A DNA stretch of 64,000 nucleotides, from the NCBI GenBank assembly GCA_947169395.1, contig CAMVPJ010000002.1, forward strand, positions 3,895 to 67,894, given 5' to 3'. Shown in pieces: positions 28,208 through 38,040 of the stretch (positions are counted from its first letter, which is position 1; every line of letters begins with the position of its first letter). The stretch comes from an uncultured Caryophanales bacterium. Lineage in GTDB: Bacteria; Bacillota_I; Bacilli_A; RF39; UBA660. The translations under genes were made by a program, and so were the position numbers. The notes under the pieces are model-generated. The model was not told where the DNA came from. It ran no database searches and saw only the letters and a list, made by a program, of their open reading frames with translations.

Positions 28208-29796
28208 TAGTTATAACTCCTTACTTCTTTAAATGCACCCTTTAAGTTATGTTTACCATCAAATACTTTACCATTAGTAAGAAGTGCAATCTCACGTAAT
28301 TGATACTCTGAAGAATCTCCAAATGTAATACTATAAATTGGAATATCTAACTTATTCTTTTTATAATAAGATTCTAAATCATAGAAACTTCCTACATTAG
28401 ACATACCATCAGTCATAAGTATTACTGTTTTAGTATATTCATTAGAATCGTCCTTATCAAGTATCTTTAATGCTTCTACACTTGTATCATATATATTAGT
28501 AGCTCCACCCACATCAAGTGAGTTTATAATAGATATCACACTTTCTGTATCATTACCTAACTTAGTATCATATACCTTATAAGTATCATCAAACGTTATA
28601 ATAGTTATTTTATCAGTATCAGAAAACTGTAATTTATCTTTAGATGCAGTTTCATAATTAAGAATATAATTCATTGCATCCTTAAGAGTATCAAGTCCTT
28701 CCCCATACATACTACCAGATACATCTAGGCAGAATACTACGTGAGTTGATTTTCTTAACTTCTCAATATATAAGTTAATAGCTTCACTCATCACCTTTTT
28801 ACTAGGAAACTTCATATCTTTTAAATACTTAGTAGTATCAATGCCCCAATCAGGATTGAATACACTTTTATCAGTATCCTCTTTAACACCACCATACCAA
28901 GAACGATAACCAAGACGTTCCATCTTACTAATCATTTCATCGCTTCTTAAGTATTCCTGTAATTTAGTAAACTTTTCTTTCTTCTTAGTATCATTTAAAT
29001 CATTATTAATGTAAGCAATAGGCATATCATTAATCGCAACACCATCCTTAGGATAAACTAAGTATAGCGGTTCTAACCCTTTACTTACCCTTTTTTTATT
29101 ATAATTAATTAAAGTGCTTTCATAATTAAACATGGCATTATAATTACCATTATCATAAATCTCAAGTAAATAATCTTCATCCCCTGATACTCTTTCTACT
29201 CCCTTAAATAAATCCTTTAAATCATTAAGTAAAGTATCATTATTTAAATTGTCACTAGTTAATACCTCAGGATTACCGGCAAGACTATTTAAGAAATTCA
29301 AATATGTAGTAGCCCCAGTATTAGTCTTAGTAACAGAAGACATTATATACTTTAAATCTCCATTTCTAACACTCTCTAGTATATCCTTGTTATAGATATC
29401 TTTATCTACATAACCTAATTCTATAGCTTTACTCTTATCTATTCCAAGAACAACTGGATCAATTACAATGGACTTACTATCAGTAATAATATTACTACTA
29501 TCTAGATTATATAGCCATATTGAATTAGAAATCCATACTGCATCATATTTACTAGCGTTCTCATTTAAAATATCAACTATCTCTAAATCTCCATAGTAAT
29601 CAATATCAACACTAAAACCTTCATCTTTTGCAAACTTCTTTATACTAGATTCCATACTACGTGTTGAAGTAGAAGCAATAATTCTAAATGTATTTTTCTT
29701 CTTACCACCATTAAAACAACTACTAATGATTACAAATATTAATACAAACATAATCATAATTCTAATAAAACTTTTTAATGATTTATTATTATCCAT
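28207..29796 (-). CDS. Substrate-binding plus vWA domain protein
   Basis: 529 residues. After a membrane helix (about 9-26) and a CFNGGKKK junction, residues 35-300 form a type II solute-binding domain (IASTSTRSMES, AVWISNSIW, NTGATTYLNFL). Residues 335-525 are a von Willebrand A domain with an intact metal site: DVSGS, the Thr in GGATNIYD, and MTDGMSN. Both domains lie outside the cell. First gene of the nine-gene TelA operon. It probably couples ligand sensing to metal-dependent protein contact. Confidence 0.9.
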   Translation of the reverse strand: MDNNKSLKSFIRIMIMFVLIFVIISSCFNGGKKKNTFRIIASTSTRSMESSIKKFAKDEGFSVDIDYYGDLEIVDILNENASKYDAVWISNSIWLYNLDSSNIITDSKSIVIDPVVLGIDKSKAIELGYVDKDIYNKDILESVRNGDLKYIMSSVTKTNTGATTYLNFLNSLAGNPEVLTSDNLNNDTLLNDLKDLFKGVERVSGDEDYLLEIYDNGNYNAMFNYESTLINYNKKRVSKGLEPLYLVYPKDGVAINDMPIAYINNDLNDTKKKEKFTKLQEYLRSDEMISKMERLGYRSWYGGVKEDTDKSVFNPDWGIDTTKYLKDMKFPSKKVMSEAINLYIEKLRKSTHVVFCLDVSGSMYGEGLDTLKDAMNYILNYETASKDKLQFSDTDKITIITFDDTYKVYDTKLGNDTESVISIINSLDVGGATNIYDTSVEALKILDKDDSNEYTKTVILMTDGMSNVGSFYDLESYYKKNKLDIPIYSITFGDSSEYQLREIALLTNGKVFDGKHNLKGAFKEVRSYN

Positions 29797-29858
29797 ATAA
29801 GCACCTTCTATCTAATAAATATAATACCATAAATATTTTTATATGACAACAAAAGCGC

Positions 29859-29878
29859 AAAAAAAGTACCAACTTTTT
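29859..29878 (-). terminator. Terminator of tig
   Basis: AAAAAGT-TGGT-ACTTTTT on the minus strand with extra T, shortly after the tig stop. Confidence 0.7.
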
Positions 29879-29886
29879 GTTGATAC

Positions 29887-31146
29887 TTACTCACCCTTAA
29901 TTATATCAAATACTTTTCTAACTTTTAAGTCAAAACTAATATAATCTAAATTATCATCATATTCTTTCTTAACTTCTTCTTTAGTCATATTATATTTCTT
30001 TGCAAGTTCTTCTAATTTTGCATCTACTTCTTCATCAGATACTTCTATTTTTTCTTTTTCAATTATTTTTTCAATAATTAATCTATTCTTAACTCTTCTT
30101 AATGCTTCATCATGATACTCTTCTTTTAACTTATCTTCTGATGAGTTAGTAAATTGATAGAACTGCTCAATTGTAATACCTTGCATTGTAATATGTTCTT
30201 TAAAGTGTTCAATCATATGATTAACTTCATCGTTAATCATAGTATCAGGAATATCTACTTCTGTATTATCTGCAATTTCTTTTAACAATTCATCAATATA
30301 CTTATCTTCTGCAGCACTTTCTTTACGAGTTTTAATATTTTCTTTTACTTGTTTTTCTAGAGATTCTTTTGAATCAATTCCTTCCATACCTAAATCTTCA
30401 AAGAAATCTTTATCTAATTCTGGAAGTACTGTTTGTTTAACTTCATGAATCTTAACTTTAAATATTACAGGTGCATCTTTTAATTCTTCAACATGATAAT
30501 CACTTGGGAATGTTACATTAACATCTACTTCATCTCCTGTAATATGTCCAATTAATTGATCTTCAAATCCTGGAATAAATGTATTTGAACCAATAGTAAG
30601 TGAATAATTCTCACCTTTACCACCATCAAATGCTACACCATCTTTAAATCCTTCAAAATCAATTATGGCAATATCTCCAGATTCAATCTTACCATCTTTA
30701 ATAACTATTTCTTTATAATCTTCTCTCATATGTTTAATTTCATGTTCAACTTCTTCTTTAGTTACTTTTACTTTATCTTTTTTAACACTTAGCCCTTTAT
30801 ATTTACCAAGTTTTACTTCTGGTTTTAAAGTTAAAGTAAATACATATTCAATATGCTTCTCATCAATTGATCTAATATCTAAAATTGGTTGCGATACAAT
30901 AGTTAAATCTTTGTTTTCTTCTATCATCTTATTATATGCTTTATCTACACATATATTTGATGCTTCATAAAATAATGATTCAACGCCATAATGTTTTAAA
31001 TAAATATTTTTAGGTGCTTTACCTTTTCTAAATCCAGCAATTGTTTTATCTTTACTAACTTTTTTGAATGCTTGATCTAATGCATCTAACCAATCTTTAC
31101 CTTCTATTTTAATTACTACTTCTTTTAAACTTTTATTTTTTTCCAT
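29887..31146 (-). CDS. tig: Trigger factor (ribosome-bound chaperone / prolyl isomerase)
   Basis: 419 residues, usual length. N-terminal ribosome-binding domain with the signature GFRKGKAPKN (about 39-48), a central FKBP domain (GDIAIIDFEGF, YSLTIGSNTFIPGFEDQLIG), and a helical C-terminal chaperone domain. Binds nascent chains at the exit tunnel. Start: ATG with GGAGG a few bases upstream; the six codons before it have no role. Single gene between the TelA operon and the rpe cluster. Confidence 0.96.
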   Translation of the reverse strand: MEKNKSLKEVVIKIEGKDWLDALDQAFKKVSKDKTIAGFRKGKAPKNIYLKHYGVESLFYEASNICVDKAYNKMIEENKDLTIVSQPILDIRSIDEKHIEYVFTLTLKPEVKLGKYKGLSVKKDKVKVTKEEVEHEIKHMREDYKEIVIKDGKIESGDIAIIDFEGFKDGVAFDGGKGENYSLTIGSNTFIPGFEDQLIGHITGDEVDVNVTFPSDYHVEELKDAPVIFKVKIHEVKQTVLPELDKDFFEDLGMEGIDSKESLEKQVKENIKTRKESAAEDKYIDELLKEIADNTEVDIPDTMINDEVNHMIEHFKEHITMQGITIEQFYQFTNSSEDKLKEEYHDEALRRVKNRLIIEKIIEKEKIEVSDEEVDAKLEELAKKYNMTKEEVKKEYDDNLDYISFDLKVRKVFDIIKGE

Positions 31147-31188
31147 AATTAACCTCCAACGCACTATAGTATATAATAAATTATTTTT

Positions 31189-31827
31189 TTAATCAAGTGT
31201 TTTTTTTATCTTTTCAATTTGTTCTTCATAATTCTCACTATTAGTTATAAAACTACCTACAACTAGTATATCAGCATTATTACATAGCTTAGAAGTAATA
31301 TCATTTACTCCACCATCTACTTCAATTAAGTAAGAATAGTTCTTTTCTTTTCTTATTTTATCTAATTCATTAATCTTAACTGGACTATCATAGATAAACT
31401 CTTGACCACCGGCTCCTGGTTCTACACTCATAACAAGTACTACATCCAAGTATGGTAATAATTCAAGTATTTCTTCAACCTTTGTACTAGGCTTAATAGA
31501 CATACCTACCTTTATACCACATGATCTAATATAGTCGATAACATCTCTATGATTATCAACAGCTTCATAGTGAAACGTCATAATAACTGGTTTTAATTCA
31601 CGATAGAAATCTATATACTTTTTAACATCACTTACCATTAGATGTACATCAAGTGGAGTATTACAACTATCAAGTAATTCTTCATATACATCATATGCAA
31701 CAGATATATTATCAACAAATATACCATCCATAACATCAACGTGCATAAAATCTGTAGATGTTAAATCTAACTTCTTTATATTTTCCCCTAGGTTATCCTT
31801 TATAGACAATATGGATGTTGAAATCAT
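31189..31827 (-). CDS. rpe: Ribulose-phosphate 3-epimerase
   Basis: 212 residues. TIM-barrel enzyme interconverting ribulose-5-P and xylulose-5-P. Metal and catalytic residues visible in HVDVMDG, DVHLMV, VEPGAGGQEF and VDGGVN. Overlaps the rsgA stop by 4 bases; last gene of the rlmN-prpC-prkC-rsgA-rpe run, an order widespread in Firmicutes. Confidence 0.95.
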   Translation of the reverse strand: MISTSILSIKDNLGENIKKLDLTSTDFMHVDVMDGIFVDNISVAYDVYEELLDSCNTPLDVHLMVSDVKKYIDFYRELKPVIMTFHYEAVDNHRDVIDYIRSCGIKVGMSIKPSTKVEEILELLPYLDVVLVMSVEPGAGGQEFIYDSPVKINELDKIRKEKNYSYLIEVDGGVNDITSKLCNNADILVVGSFITNSENYEEQIEKIKKTLD

Positions 31828-32663
31828 TTGATACCTCCTGATACTTCTTTTATATATTTTAAATAATTCTGATATCTAGACTTTAAAATATTAGAATTAT
31901 TTACTTCATTCTTAATTTCACATTCATCTTCTTTATCATGCATACAGTCTTTATACTTGCACTCATCTCTATACTTATTAAACTCAATAAAGTTATCTCT
32001 AATATCTTCCTTACTCATACCAATAAACGATATTTTAGAAAAGCCTGGAGTATCTGCTATAAGACCACCTAATGTGTTAATTAACTCAACATGCCGAGTA
32101 GTATGCTTGCCCCTACCTAGTGCTTCTGATACTTCTCCAGTAATTAGTGATAAATTACTATCAAGTTTATTAAGTAAAGTAGATTTTCCTGCTCCACTTT
32201 GACCTACAAATACAGTTACTTTATCTTTAAATACTTCTTTAATTGATAAATCTGTATATACTTTATAACCAATAACCCTATAATAATTTATTACATCTTC
32301 TAACATATCTAATTCATCACTATCTAATAAATCAGTTTTAGATACATAGATTATTGGTTTAATATTATTATATTCAATAATACATAATAGTTTATCAAGT
32401 AAATCAAGTGAAAACTCGGGTATTTTATTACTCATAACAATAACCGCTTGATCAACATTAGCAATACTAGGTCTTATTAGTTCATTAATTCTTGGTAGTA
32501 TTTCTAATATTAATTTATTATCAGGGTCAATTAAGGCATTATCACCAACAAGTGGTGTAATGCCATCATGCTTAAACTTTCCCCTAGCCTTACAAGTATA
32601 TAAGTTATTATCTACCTTAACTGTATAATCATTACTAATTTGTTTTACTATTTTACCTATCAT
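31824..32663 (-). CDS. rsgA: Ribosome small subunit-dependent GTPase A
   Basis: 279 residues. N-terminal OB fold, then a circularly permuted GTPase: VSKTDLLD (G4) precedes GQSGAGKSTLLNKL (G1) and DTPGF (G3). The C-terminal zinc site is CKYKDCMHDKEDECEIK. It checks late 30S maturation. One base from the prkC end. Typical length and order. Confidence 0.95.
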   Translation of the reverse strand: MIGKIVKQISNDYTVKVDNNLYTCKARGKFKHDGITPLVGDNALIDPDNKLILEILPRINELIRPSIANVDQAVIVMSNKIPEFSLDLLDKLLCIIEYNNIKPIIYVSKTDLLDSDELDMLEDVINYYRVIGYKVYTDLSIKEVFKDKVTVFVGQSGAGKSTLLNKLDSNLSLITGEVSEALGRGKHTTRHVELINTLGGLIADTPGFSKISFIGMSKEDIRDNFIEFNKYRDECKYKDCMHDKEDECEIKNEVNNSNILKSRYQNYLKYIKEVSGGIK

Positions 32664-32664
32664 A

Positions 32665-34614
32665 TTAACCTACTGAATTTGTATTTTCTTTATCCTTATC
32701 TTTATCATCTGTATTAGTTCCTGCTTGAATTGGTTCACTCTTACAACTCCATTTAGCAACCAATGTAGTATCACTAGTAATCTTAGTATCAAAATAGAAT
32801 CTATTACCATTTAAAGTCCAATACTCAAACTCACAATTAGTCTTAGTTGGATTACTTCTTGGTTCAGATGCTGTCTTATTATATTCAACAGTTTGGGCGC
32901 TAATATTACCAGTTCCACCATCTAGACTAAATGATACAGTAAGACTCTTAGCCTTTGCAGTAGTTATTTTAAGAGTATCACCACTAGCTACCTCACTACC
33001 TTCTTTTTTACTTTGCTCTAGTATTGCACCCGCTTCTTTACTAGTAGACTCCTTTTCTTCAAATGTACATTTAATCTTGTTTTCATCACAGAAACTATTT
33101 ACATCATTAACTGTATACTTACCATTAGTAAAATCAGGATATACTGTAATTAGTGTTGCATAAGTAAGTTCAATAGCATCCCCTTTACTTAGTTTTTCAC
33201 CAGATTTAACACTCTGCTCAATAACAGTATTCTCTTTATAATTACCACTCTTATCTACTTTCTTAGCAGTAACAACAACACTTACTCCTGCATCTTCTAA
33301 TTTTTTCTTAACTGTATCAATATTCATACCAGTATAATCTTCAACAGTAATCTGTTTCTTACCCTTAGATATTGTAATAGTTACAGTACTACCCTTTTTA
33401 ACTTTACTATTTTCTTTAGGATTAACTTTAGTTACAATATTCTTTTTATATTTATCACTGTATTCTTTTTTCTCTTTTACTTTAAAGTCCTTTTCAAGAA
33501 TTTCTATTACATCTGCTTTCTTTTCACCAACTAATCCATTTGGAATAGATATATATTTACCTTTTAATTTACCAGCTATAATTGCAATTATAATACCTAA
33601 CACAAGTACTCCAGCAACAATACCTAGTATAATCATGATCTTATTAAACTTCTTAGTCTCTTTAACTTCTTCTTCAGTTTCTTCAACTTCTTCTTTATGA
33701 TTATTAAGTCTACTTAAATTAGGCATAACCTTAGTCTCATCTAAATCATTTTCTGGATACTGGTATACTATTCTTTTTTCATCACTTCTAACTGGATCCA
33801 TACAAGTTTTTATATCTTCAAACATCTCACGAGCAGTATCATATCTATTTTTAGGATTTTTCGCACATGCTTTTAAAACTACATTTTCTACACTCTGTGG
33901 AATATCAGGAGATATACTTCTTACAGATGGAATTGGTTCACGCATCTGCTTAATAGCTATCTCAACTGCATTCTCGCCTTTAAATGGAAGTTTACCAGTA
34001 AGTAATTCAAACATTAAAATACCTAATGAATATATATCACTTTTAATTGTCGAACCACTACCATTAGCTTGTTCTGGGGGTAAATAATGAACTGAACCCA
34101 TTACTGAATTAGTTTGTGTAAGTTCATTATTATTAAGAGCCATCGCAATACCAAAATCAGTAATCTTAACTCTACCATCTTCTAATATCATTACATTTTG
34201 TGGTTTAATATCACGATGTATTATATAACTATCATGTGCACATGATACAGCAGAAGTAAGTTGTAACATAATATCTATTACTTCTTCTAGTGTTAGAACA
34301 CCACGCTTTTTAATTAAACTTTTTAATGTTTTACCATTAATATATTCCATTACGATAAAATACTTACCATCATCTTCCCCTACATCATATACCTCTACTA
34401 TATTAGGGTGTTTAAGTGAACTTGCAGAATTTGCCTCACGCTGAAATCTACGTACAAACTTCTCATCCTCTGCTAAATCTCCTCTTAATATTTTAACCGC
34501 AACCTCACGTTCTAAAATTGTATCAAATGCTAAATATACATTAGCCATTCCACCTTCGCCAATTGATTTAATTATCTTATAGCGATTATCGATTAATTGT
34601 CCCTTAATTATCAT
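32665..34614 (-). CDS. prkC: PASTA-domain Ser/Thr kinase with C-terminal InlB-type repeat
   Basis: 649 residues. Kinase domain at 1-275 (GEGGMANVYLA, VKIL, HRDIKPQN, DFGIA), Lys/Glu-rich linker, membrane helix (about 338-360), then three PASTA domains that bind muropeptides. The last 75 residues add VSFSLDGGTGNISAQTVEYN...FEYWTLNGNRF...TLVAKWSC, the pattern of a Listeria-Bacteroides (InlB B) repeat, which PASTA kinases normally lack. Regulates growth, division and germination in relatives. Overlaps prpC by 11 bases. Confidence 0.94.
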   Translation of the reverse strand: MIIKGQLIDNRYKIIKSIGEGGMANVYLAFDTILEREVAVKILRGDLAEDEKFVRRFQREANSASSLKHPNIVEVYDVGEDDGKYFIVMEYINGKTLKSLIKKRGVLTLEEVIDIMLQLTSAVSCAHDSYIIHRDIKPQNVMILEDGRVKITDFGIAMALNNNELTQTNSVMGSVHYLPPEQANGSGSTIKSDIYSLGILMFELLTGKLPFKGENAVEIAIKQMREPIPSVRSISPDIPQSVENVVLKACAKNPKNRYDTAREMFEDIKTCMDPVRSDEKRIVYQYPENDLDETKVMPNLSRLNNHKEEVEETEEEVKETKKFNKIMIILGIVAGVLVLGIIIAIIAGKLKGKYISIPNGLVGEKKADVIEILEKDFKVKEKKEYSDKYKKNIVTKVNPKENSKVKKGSTVTITISKGKKQITVEDYTGMNIDTVKKKLEDAGVSVVVTAKKVDKSGNYKENTVIEQSVKSGEKLSKGDAIELTYATLITVYPDFTNGKYTVNDVNSFCDENKIKCTFEEKESTSKEAGAILEQSKKEGSEVASGDTLKITTAKAKSLTVSFSLDGGTGNISAQTVEYNKTASEPRSNPTKTNCEFEYWTLNGNRFYFDTKITSDTTLVAKWSCKSEPIQAGTNTDDKDKDKENTNSVG

Positions 34615-35350
34615 ACTTATCCTCCTTATTCAAATATGCAATCGATATATTGTCGCTACCCCCTCTATTATTAGCCTTAAATATCAGTTTATCTAGTTTC
34701 TCATCGATATCCATTTCATTATTATTTAATACTTTCATAATAGTATCATCATCTAACATGTTAGTAAGTCCATCACTACATAAAAATATACCATCAACTC
34801 CAAGTTCAACATTGAAAATATCCATCTCAACATCAGGAGATGCACCAAGTGCACGCATTAATACATTTTTCTTAGGATGATTCTTAGCATCCTCTTCTGT
34901 AATCTCACCCGACTTAACAAGCAAATTAACTAACGTATGATCAACTGTTACTTTGTGTAATTTTTTATTCTTAATTACATAACCAGATGAATCTCCAATG
35001 TTACCAACAAGCAAGAAGTCTTTTGTTAGAAGTGCAAGAACCATAGTAGTACCCATACCAGCAGACTCTTTATGTTCTGCAACATATTTATATATTAATG
35101 CATTAGCTTCTTTAACTATATCACTAATCCAATTAATTGCATCTTCTTTATTTCCTACACTACTTATACTTTTAAATCTAGTTGCGATATGATTTAGCGC
35201 AATACTACTTGCTACTTCACCATCCTTGTGTCCTCCCATACCGTCTGCAACAGCCATTAAAATCTCGCCACTTGCATTTTCAACGATATTAACACTATCT
35301 TCATTACGTTCTCTTACTTTACCCGGATCAGTTATATACGAGTACTTCAT
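34604..35350 (-). CDS. prpC: PP2C-type Ser/Thr protein phosphatase
   Basis: 248 residues with the metal-binding PP2C motifs DPGKVRERNEDS, ADGMGGHKDGE, GIFLCSDGLTNML and GGSDNISI. Reverses phosphorylation by the adjacent PASTA kinase. Overlaps the rlmN end by 4 bases and prkC by 11 bases, so all are co-translated. Confidence 0.96.
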   Translation of the reverse strand: MKYSYITDPGKVRERNEDSVNIVENASGEILMAVADGMGGHKDGEVASSIALNHIATRFKSISSVGNKEDAINWISDIVKEANALIYKYVAEHKESAGMGTTMVLALLTKDFLLVGNIGDSSGYVIKNKKLHKVTVDHTLVNLLVKSGEITEEDAKNHPKKNVLMRALGASPDVEMDIFNVELGVDGIFLCSDGLTNMLDDDTIMKVLNNNEMDIDEKLDKLIFKANNRGGSDNISIAYLNKEDKYDN

Positions 35351-36372
35351 AATTCCTCCTTATAATTTGCTCGAAGTTGTCCACACGCAGCAGATACCTT
35401 ACTACCAAATTCTCTTCTAATTGTAACACTTATATTATTTTTTTTCAATATATCATAGAACTCTAATATAGAATTCTTACTACTTTTTTTAAATTCAATA
35501 TGACTAGTCTCATTGTAAGGTATTATATTTACATAACAGTTTATTCCTTTTAATAAATGAGATAGCTCTATCGCACAATCCTTAGTATCATTAACTCCTT
35601 TAAGCATTATATATTCGAAAGTTACTCTTCTATTAGTTACTTTAATATAATCTTTAATACTATCAATTAACTCTTCTATTTTATATGCTTTATTAATATT
35701 CATTATCTTATTTCTAATCTCATTATTAGGAGCATGCAGACTAATTGCCAGATTAACCTGTTTATCATACTTGGTAAACTCTCTAATCTTAGGTACAATA
35801 CCACAAGTGGAAACCGTTATATGTCTACTACCTAAGGCAACACCATTATTATCATTTATGATATCAATAAAGTTAATTACATTATCATAGTTATCAAAAG
35901 GTTCTCCAATACCCATTAATACTACGTGAGTAATTCTATCCTTAATATCTTCTTCTATTTTAAGTATTTGCATAACCATTTCAAATGATTCTAAATTACG
36001 TACTTTCTTAAGTCTACCAGACTCACAAAATGCACACCCCATATTACAACCTACTTGTGTTGAAATACACAAACTATTGCCATAATCATGATACATAAGT
36101 ACTGCTTCTACTTTATTGTTATCAGATAGACCAAATAAATATTTTTTAACATCAACATCTTCTTTTTTAGTTAGAATCTCAATATCACTAAAATAAAAAT
36201 TATTATTAAGTAATTCAATCACATTCTTACTTACATTATGCATATCATTAAAACTTTTGACTCTCTTTTTATATAGCCAATCATATACTTGTTTAGCTTT
36301 AAACTTTTTGTATCCATTATCTATAAAAAACTTTTCTAAATCTTTATAACTAATATCATATATACTGCGCAC
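35347..36372 (-). CDS. rlmN: 23S rRNA (A2503-C2) / tRNA (A37) methyltransferase
   Basis: 341-residue radical SAM enzyme. CNMGCAFCESG binds the 4Fe-4S cluster; catalytic Cys pair is that in AACGQLR near the end and a Cys in the ...VSTCGIV region/Cys loops; GIGEPFDNYDNV is the SAM-binding GGE-like motif. Start is GTG (GTGCGCAGT) preceded by AGGTGG. First gene of the cluster with prpC. Confidence 0.95.
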   Translation of the reverse strand: MRSIYDISYKDLEKFFIDNGYKKFKAKQVYDWLYKKRVKSFNDMHNVSKNVIELLNNNFYFSDIEILTKKEDVDVKKYLFGLSDNNKVEAVLMYHDYGNSLCISTQVGCNMGCAFCESGRLKKVRNLESFEMVMQILKIEEDIKDRITHVVLMGIGEPFDNYDNVINFIDIINDNNGVALGSRHITVSTCGIVPKIREFTKYDKQVNLAISLHAPNNEIRNKIMNINKAYKIEELIDSIKDYIKVTNRRVTFEYIMLKGVNDTKDCAIELSHLLKGINCYVNIIPYNETSHIEFKKSSKNSILEFYDILKKNNISVTIRREFGSKVSAACGQLRANYKEEL

Positions 36373-36424
36373 ACTACCACCTGCAATCTATATTTATTTT
36401 ACCATAAATAAATACCAATGCATA

Positions 36425-36448
36425 GAAAAAAGTTGAAAATAATCAACT
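36425..36448 (-). terminator. Terminator of the multi-dockerin gene
   Basis: AGTTGA / TCAACT stem on the minus strand followed by TTTTTT. Confidence 0.75.
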
Positions 36449-36464
36449 TTAACATTTTTAAACA

Positions 36465-37976
36465 CTATCTTTTATATGGTAATTCAGATATAGAACCACC
36501 TATATATAGGTTTATAATACTTACATCAGTTGTATCAATTACACCATCTAAGTTAACATCAGCTGCCTTTTTTCCAATTTCTGTTAAATTAAATTTTGAA
36601 CTACCAGCAATATATCCAGATAACACTGTTGCATCAGTTGTGTCAACCACACCATCAGAATTAACATCACCATATTTAATATTTGCATTATCTTCTTCTA
36701 CAGTTCCCTTATATGGCAAATCTTTATATTCATTCCACTTAGCTAAATGACGAGTTAAAATTATTCTATCTATATCATCAATTTTTCCATCGCTATTTAC
36801 ATCAGCATTTCTCTTTTGTGTTTCATCTAACGTATAATCTTTAAAATTTGCTAAGTATCTTGTTAAGTATACTTTATCTAAATTATTAACTGTTCCATCT
36901 TTGTTTACATCACCATATTTAATATTTGCATTATCTTCTTCTACAGTTCCCTTATATGGCAAATCTTTATATTCATTCCACTTAGCTAAATGACGAGTTA
37001 AAATTATTCTATCTATATCATCAATTTTTCCATCGCTATTTACATCAGCATTTCTCTTTTGTGTTTCATCTAACGTATAATCTTTAAAATTTGCTAAGTA
37101 TCTTGTTAAGTATACTTTATCTAAATTATTAACTGTTCCATCTTTGTTTACATCACCATATTTAATATTAATTGCTGCTTTTTTTACAGTACAATATCCA
37201 TCAGTAGGATTTCCTTCATTACAAATATACTCTCCAATGTAATGAGTAGGACCAATAGTTCCATTCGCACTCTCACTTACATATTTTCTTAATGTAGTTT
37301 GATCTACTACATTAACATTTCCATCTTTATTTACATCAGCAAGTTTAATCTGATACTCATCAAATTCTGCTAGTTCTCCCACATATCTTTGCAACTCATC
37401 AGCATCTACTATGTTAATGTTACCATCTTTATTTACATCACCAATTCGATATGCAACCTCTCTTACTGTTTCTGATGTTTCTGAATTATTTTCATTTGAA
37501 TTATTAGAATTTATTGCTCTTTTATATACACAATATCTACCACTAATTGTACCCTCATTACAAATATATTTTCCAATCGAATGTGTCGTACCAATAGTAC
37601 CACTTATAGTCTCACTTACATATTTTCTTAAAACACTATGGTCTACTACATTTACAACTCCATCTTGATTTACATCCGCAAGTTTCGTTTGATAATCATC
37701 AAACTCTACTAACTCCGATACATATTTTTGCAAATCATCGGCATCTACTATGTTAATTTTACCATCTTTATTTACATCACCAATTCGATATGCAGTCTCC
37801 CTTACTGTTTCATAATTATCTGAAACTGAATTTCCCATTAAACTTGATAAACTTCCTGTTTCAAACAATAAAACTACAACAAACACCAACACAGCAACAA
37901 TAGCAACAATAAATATTTTCTTATTCCTTTGCATAATCGATTCATTATTACCTTTCTTTTCAATACCATTTTTCAT
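36465..37976 (-). CDS. Membrane-anchored protein with five dockerin-like modules
   Basis: 503 residues. A cytoplasmic start, one membrane helix (about 21-42), then five modules each with two calcium loops of the DxNxDGxxxxxD form (GDVNKDGKINIVDADDL ... ADVNQDGVVNVVDHSVL). Modules 3 and 4 are identical. Modules 1 and 2 are each followed by a short TIGxxHxIGxYICNEG cysteine piece. Dockerins bind cohesins in cellulosomes and other surface complexes; no cohesin or enzyme domain is in this protein or window, so it may be a calcium-dependent surface scaffold. GAGGAGGATGATGT precedes the ATG. Confidence 0.9.
   Translation of the reverse strand: MKNGIEKKGNNESIMQRNKKIFIVAIVAVLVFVVVLLFETGSLSSLMGNSVSDNYETVRETAYRIGDVNKDGKINIVDADDLQKYVSELVEFDDYQTKLADVNQDGVVNVVDHSVLRKYVSETISGTIGTTHSIGKYICNEGTISGRYCVYKRAINSNNSNENNSETSETVREVAYRIGDVNKDGNINIVDADELQRYVGELAEFDEYQIKLADVNKDGNVNVVDQTTLRKYVSESANGTIGPTHYIGEYICNEGNPTDGYCTVKKAAINIKYGDVNKDGTVNNLDKVYLTRYLANFKDYTLDETQKRNADVNSDGKIDDIDRIILTRHLAKWNEYKDLPYKGTVEEDNANIKYGDVNKDGTVNNLDKVYLTRYLANFKDYTLDETQKRNADVNSDGKIDDIDRIILTRHLAKWNEYKDLPYKGTVEEDNANIKYGDVNSDGVVDTTDATVLSGYIAGSSKFNLTEIGKKAADVNLDGVIDTTDVSIINLYIGGSISELPYKR
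36673..37158 (-). repeat. Two identical 243-bp tandem units in the dockerin gene
   Basis: The block starting near 36673 recurs exactly 243 bases later and encodes 81 residues (one dockerin module plus linker). No base difference is visible, which points to very recent duplication or gene conversion. Confidence 0.9.
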
Positions 37977-38006
37977 ACATCATCCTCCTCATTATTAATG
38001 ATACAT

Positions 38007-38040
38007 TAAAAAAGAGATAAAATCAATACCTTATCTCTTT
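38007..38040 (-). terminator. Terminator of the YfhO-like gene
   Basis: AAAGAGATAA / TTATCTCTTT stem with T tail, overlapping the stop codon. Confidence 0.85.

Noticed and set aside
34650..35420. Several plus-strand ORFs opposite prpC
   Set aside because: Shadows of a clear PP2C phosphatase; Ser/Pro-rich antisense translation.
36418..36750. Plus-strand ORF of 110 codons opposite the dockerin gene
   Set aside because: Antisense of calcium-loop repeats; starts inside the terminator hairpin.
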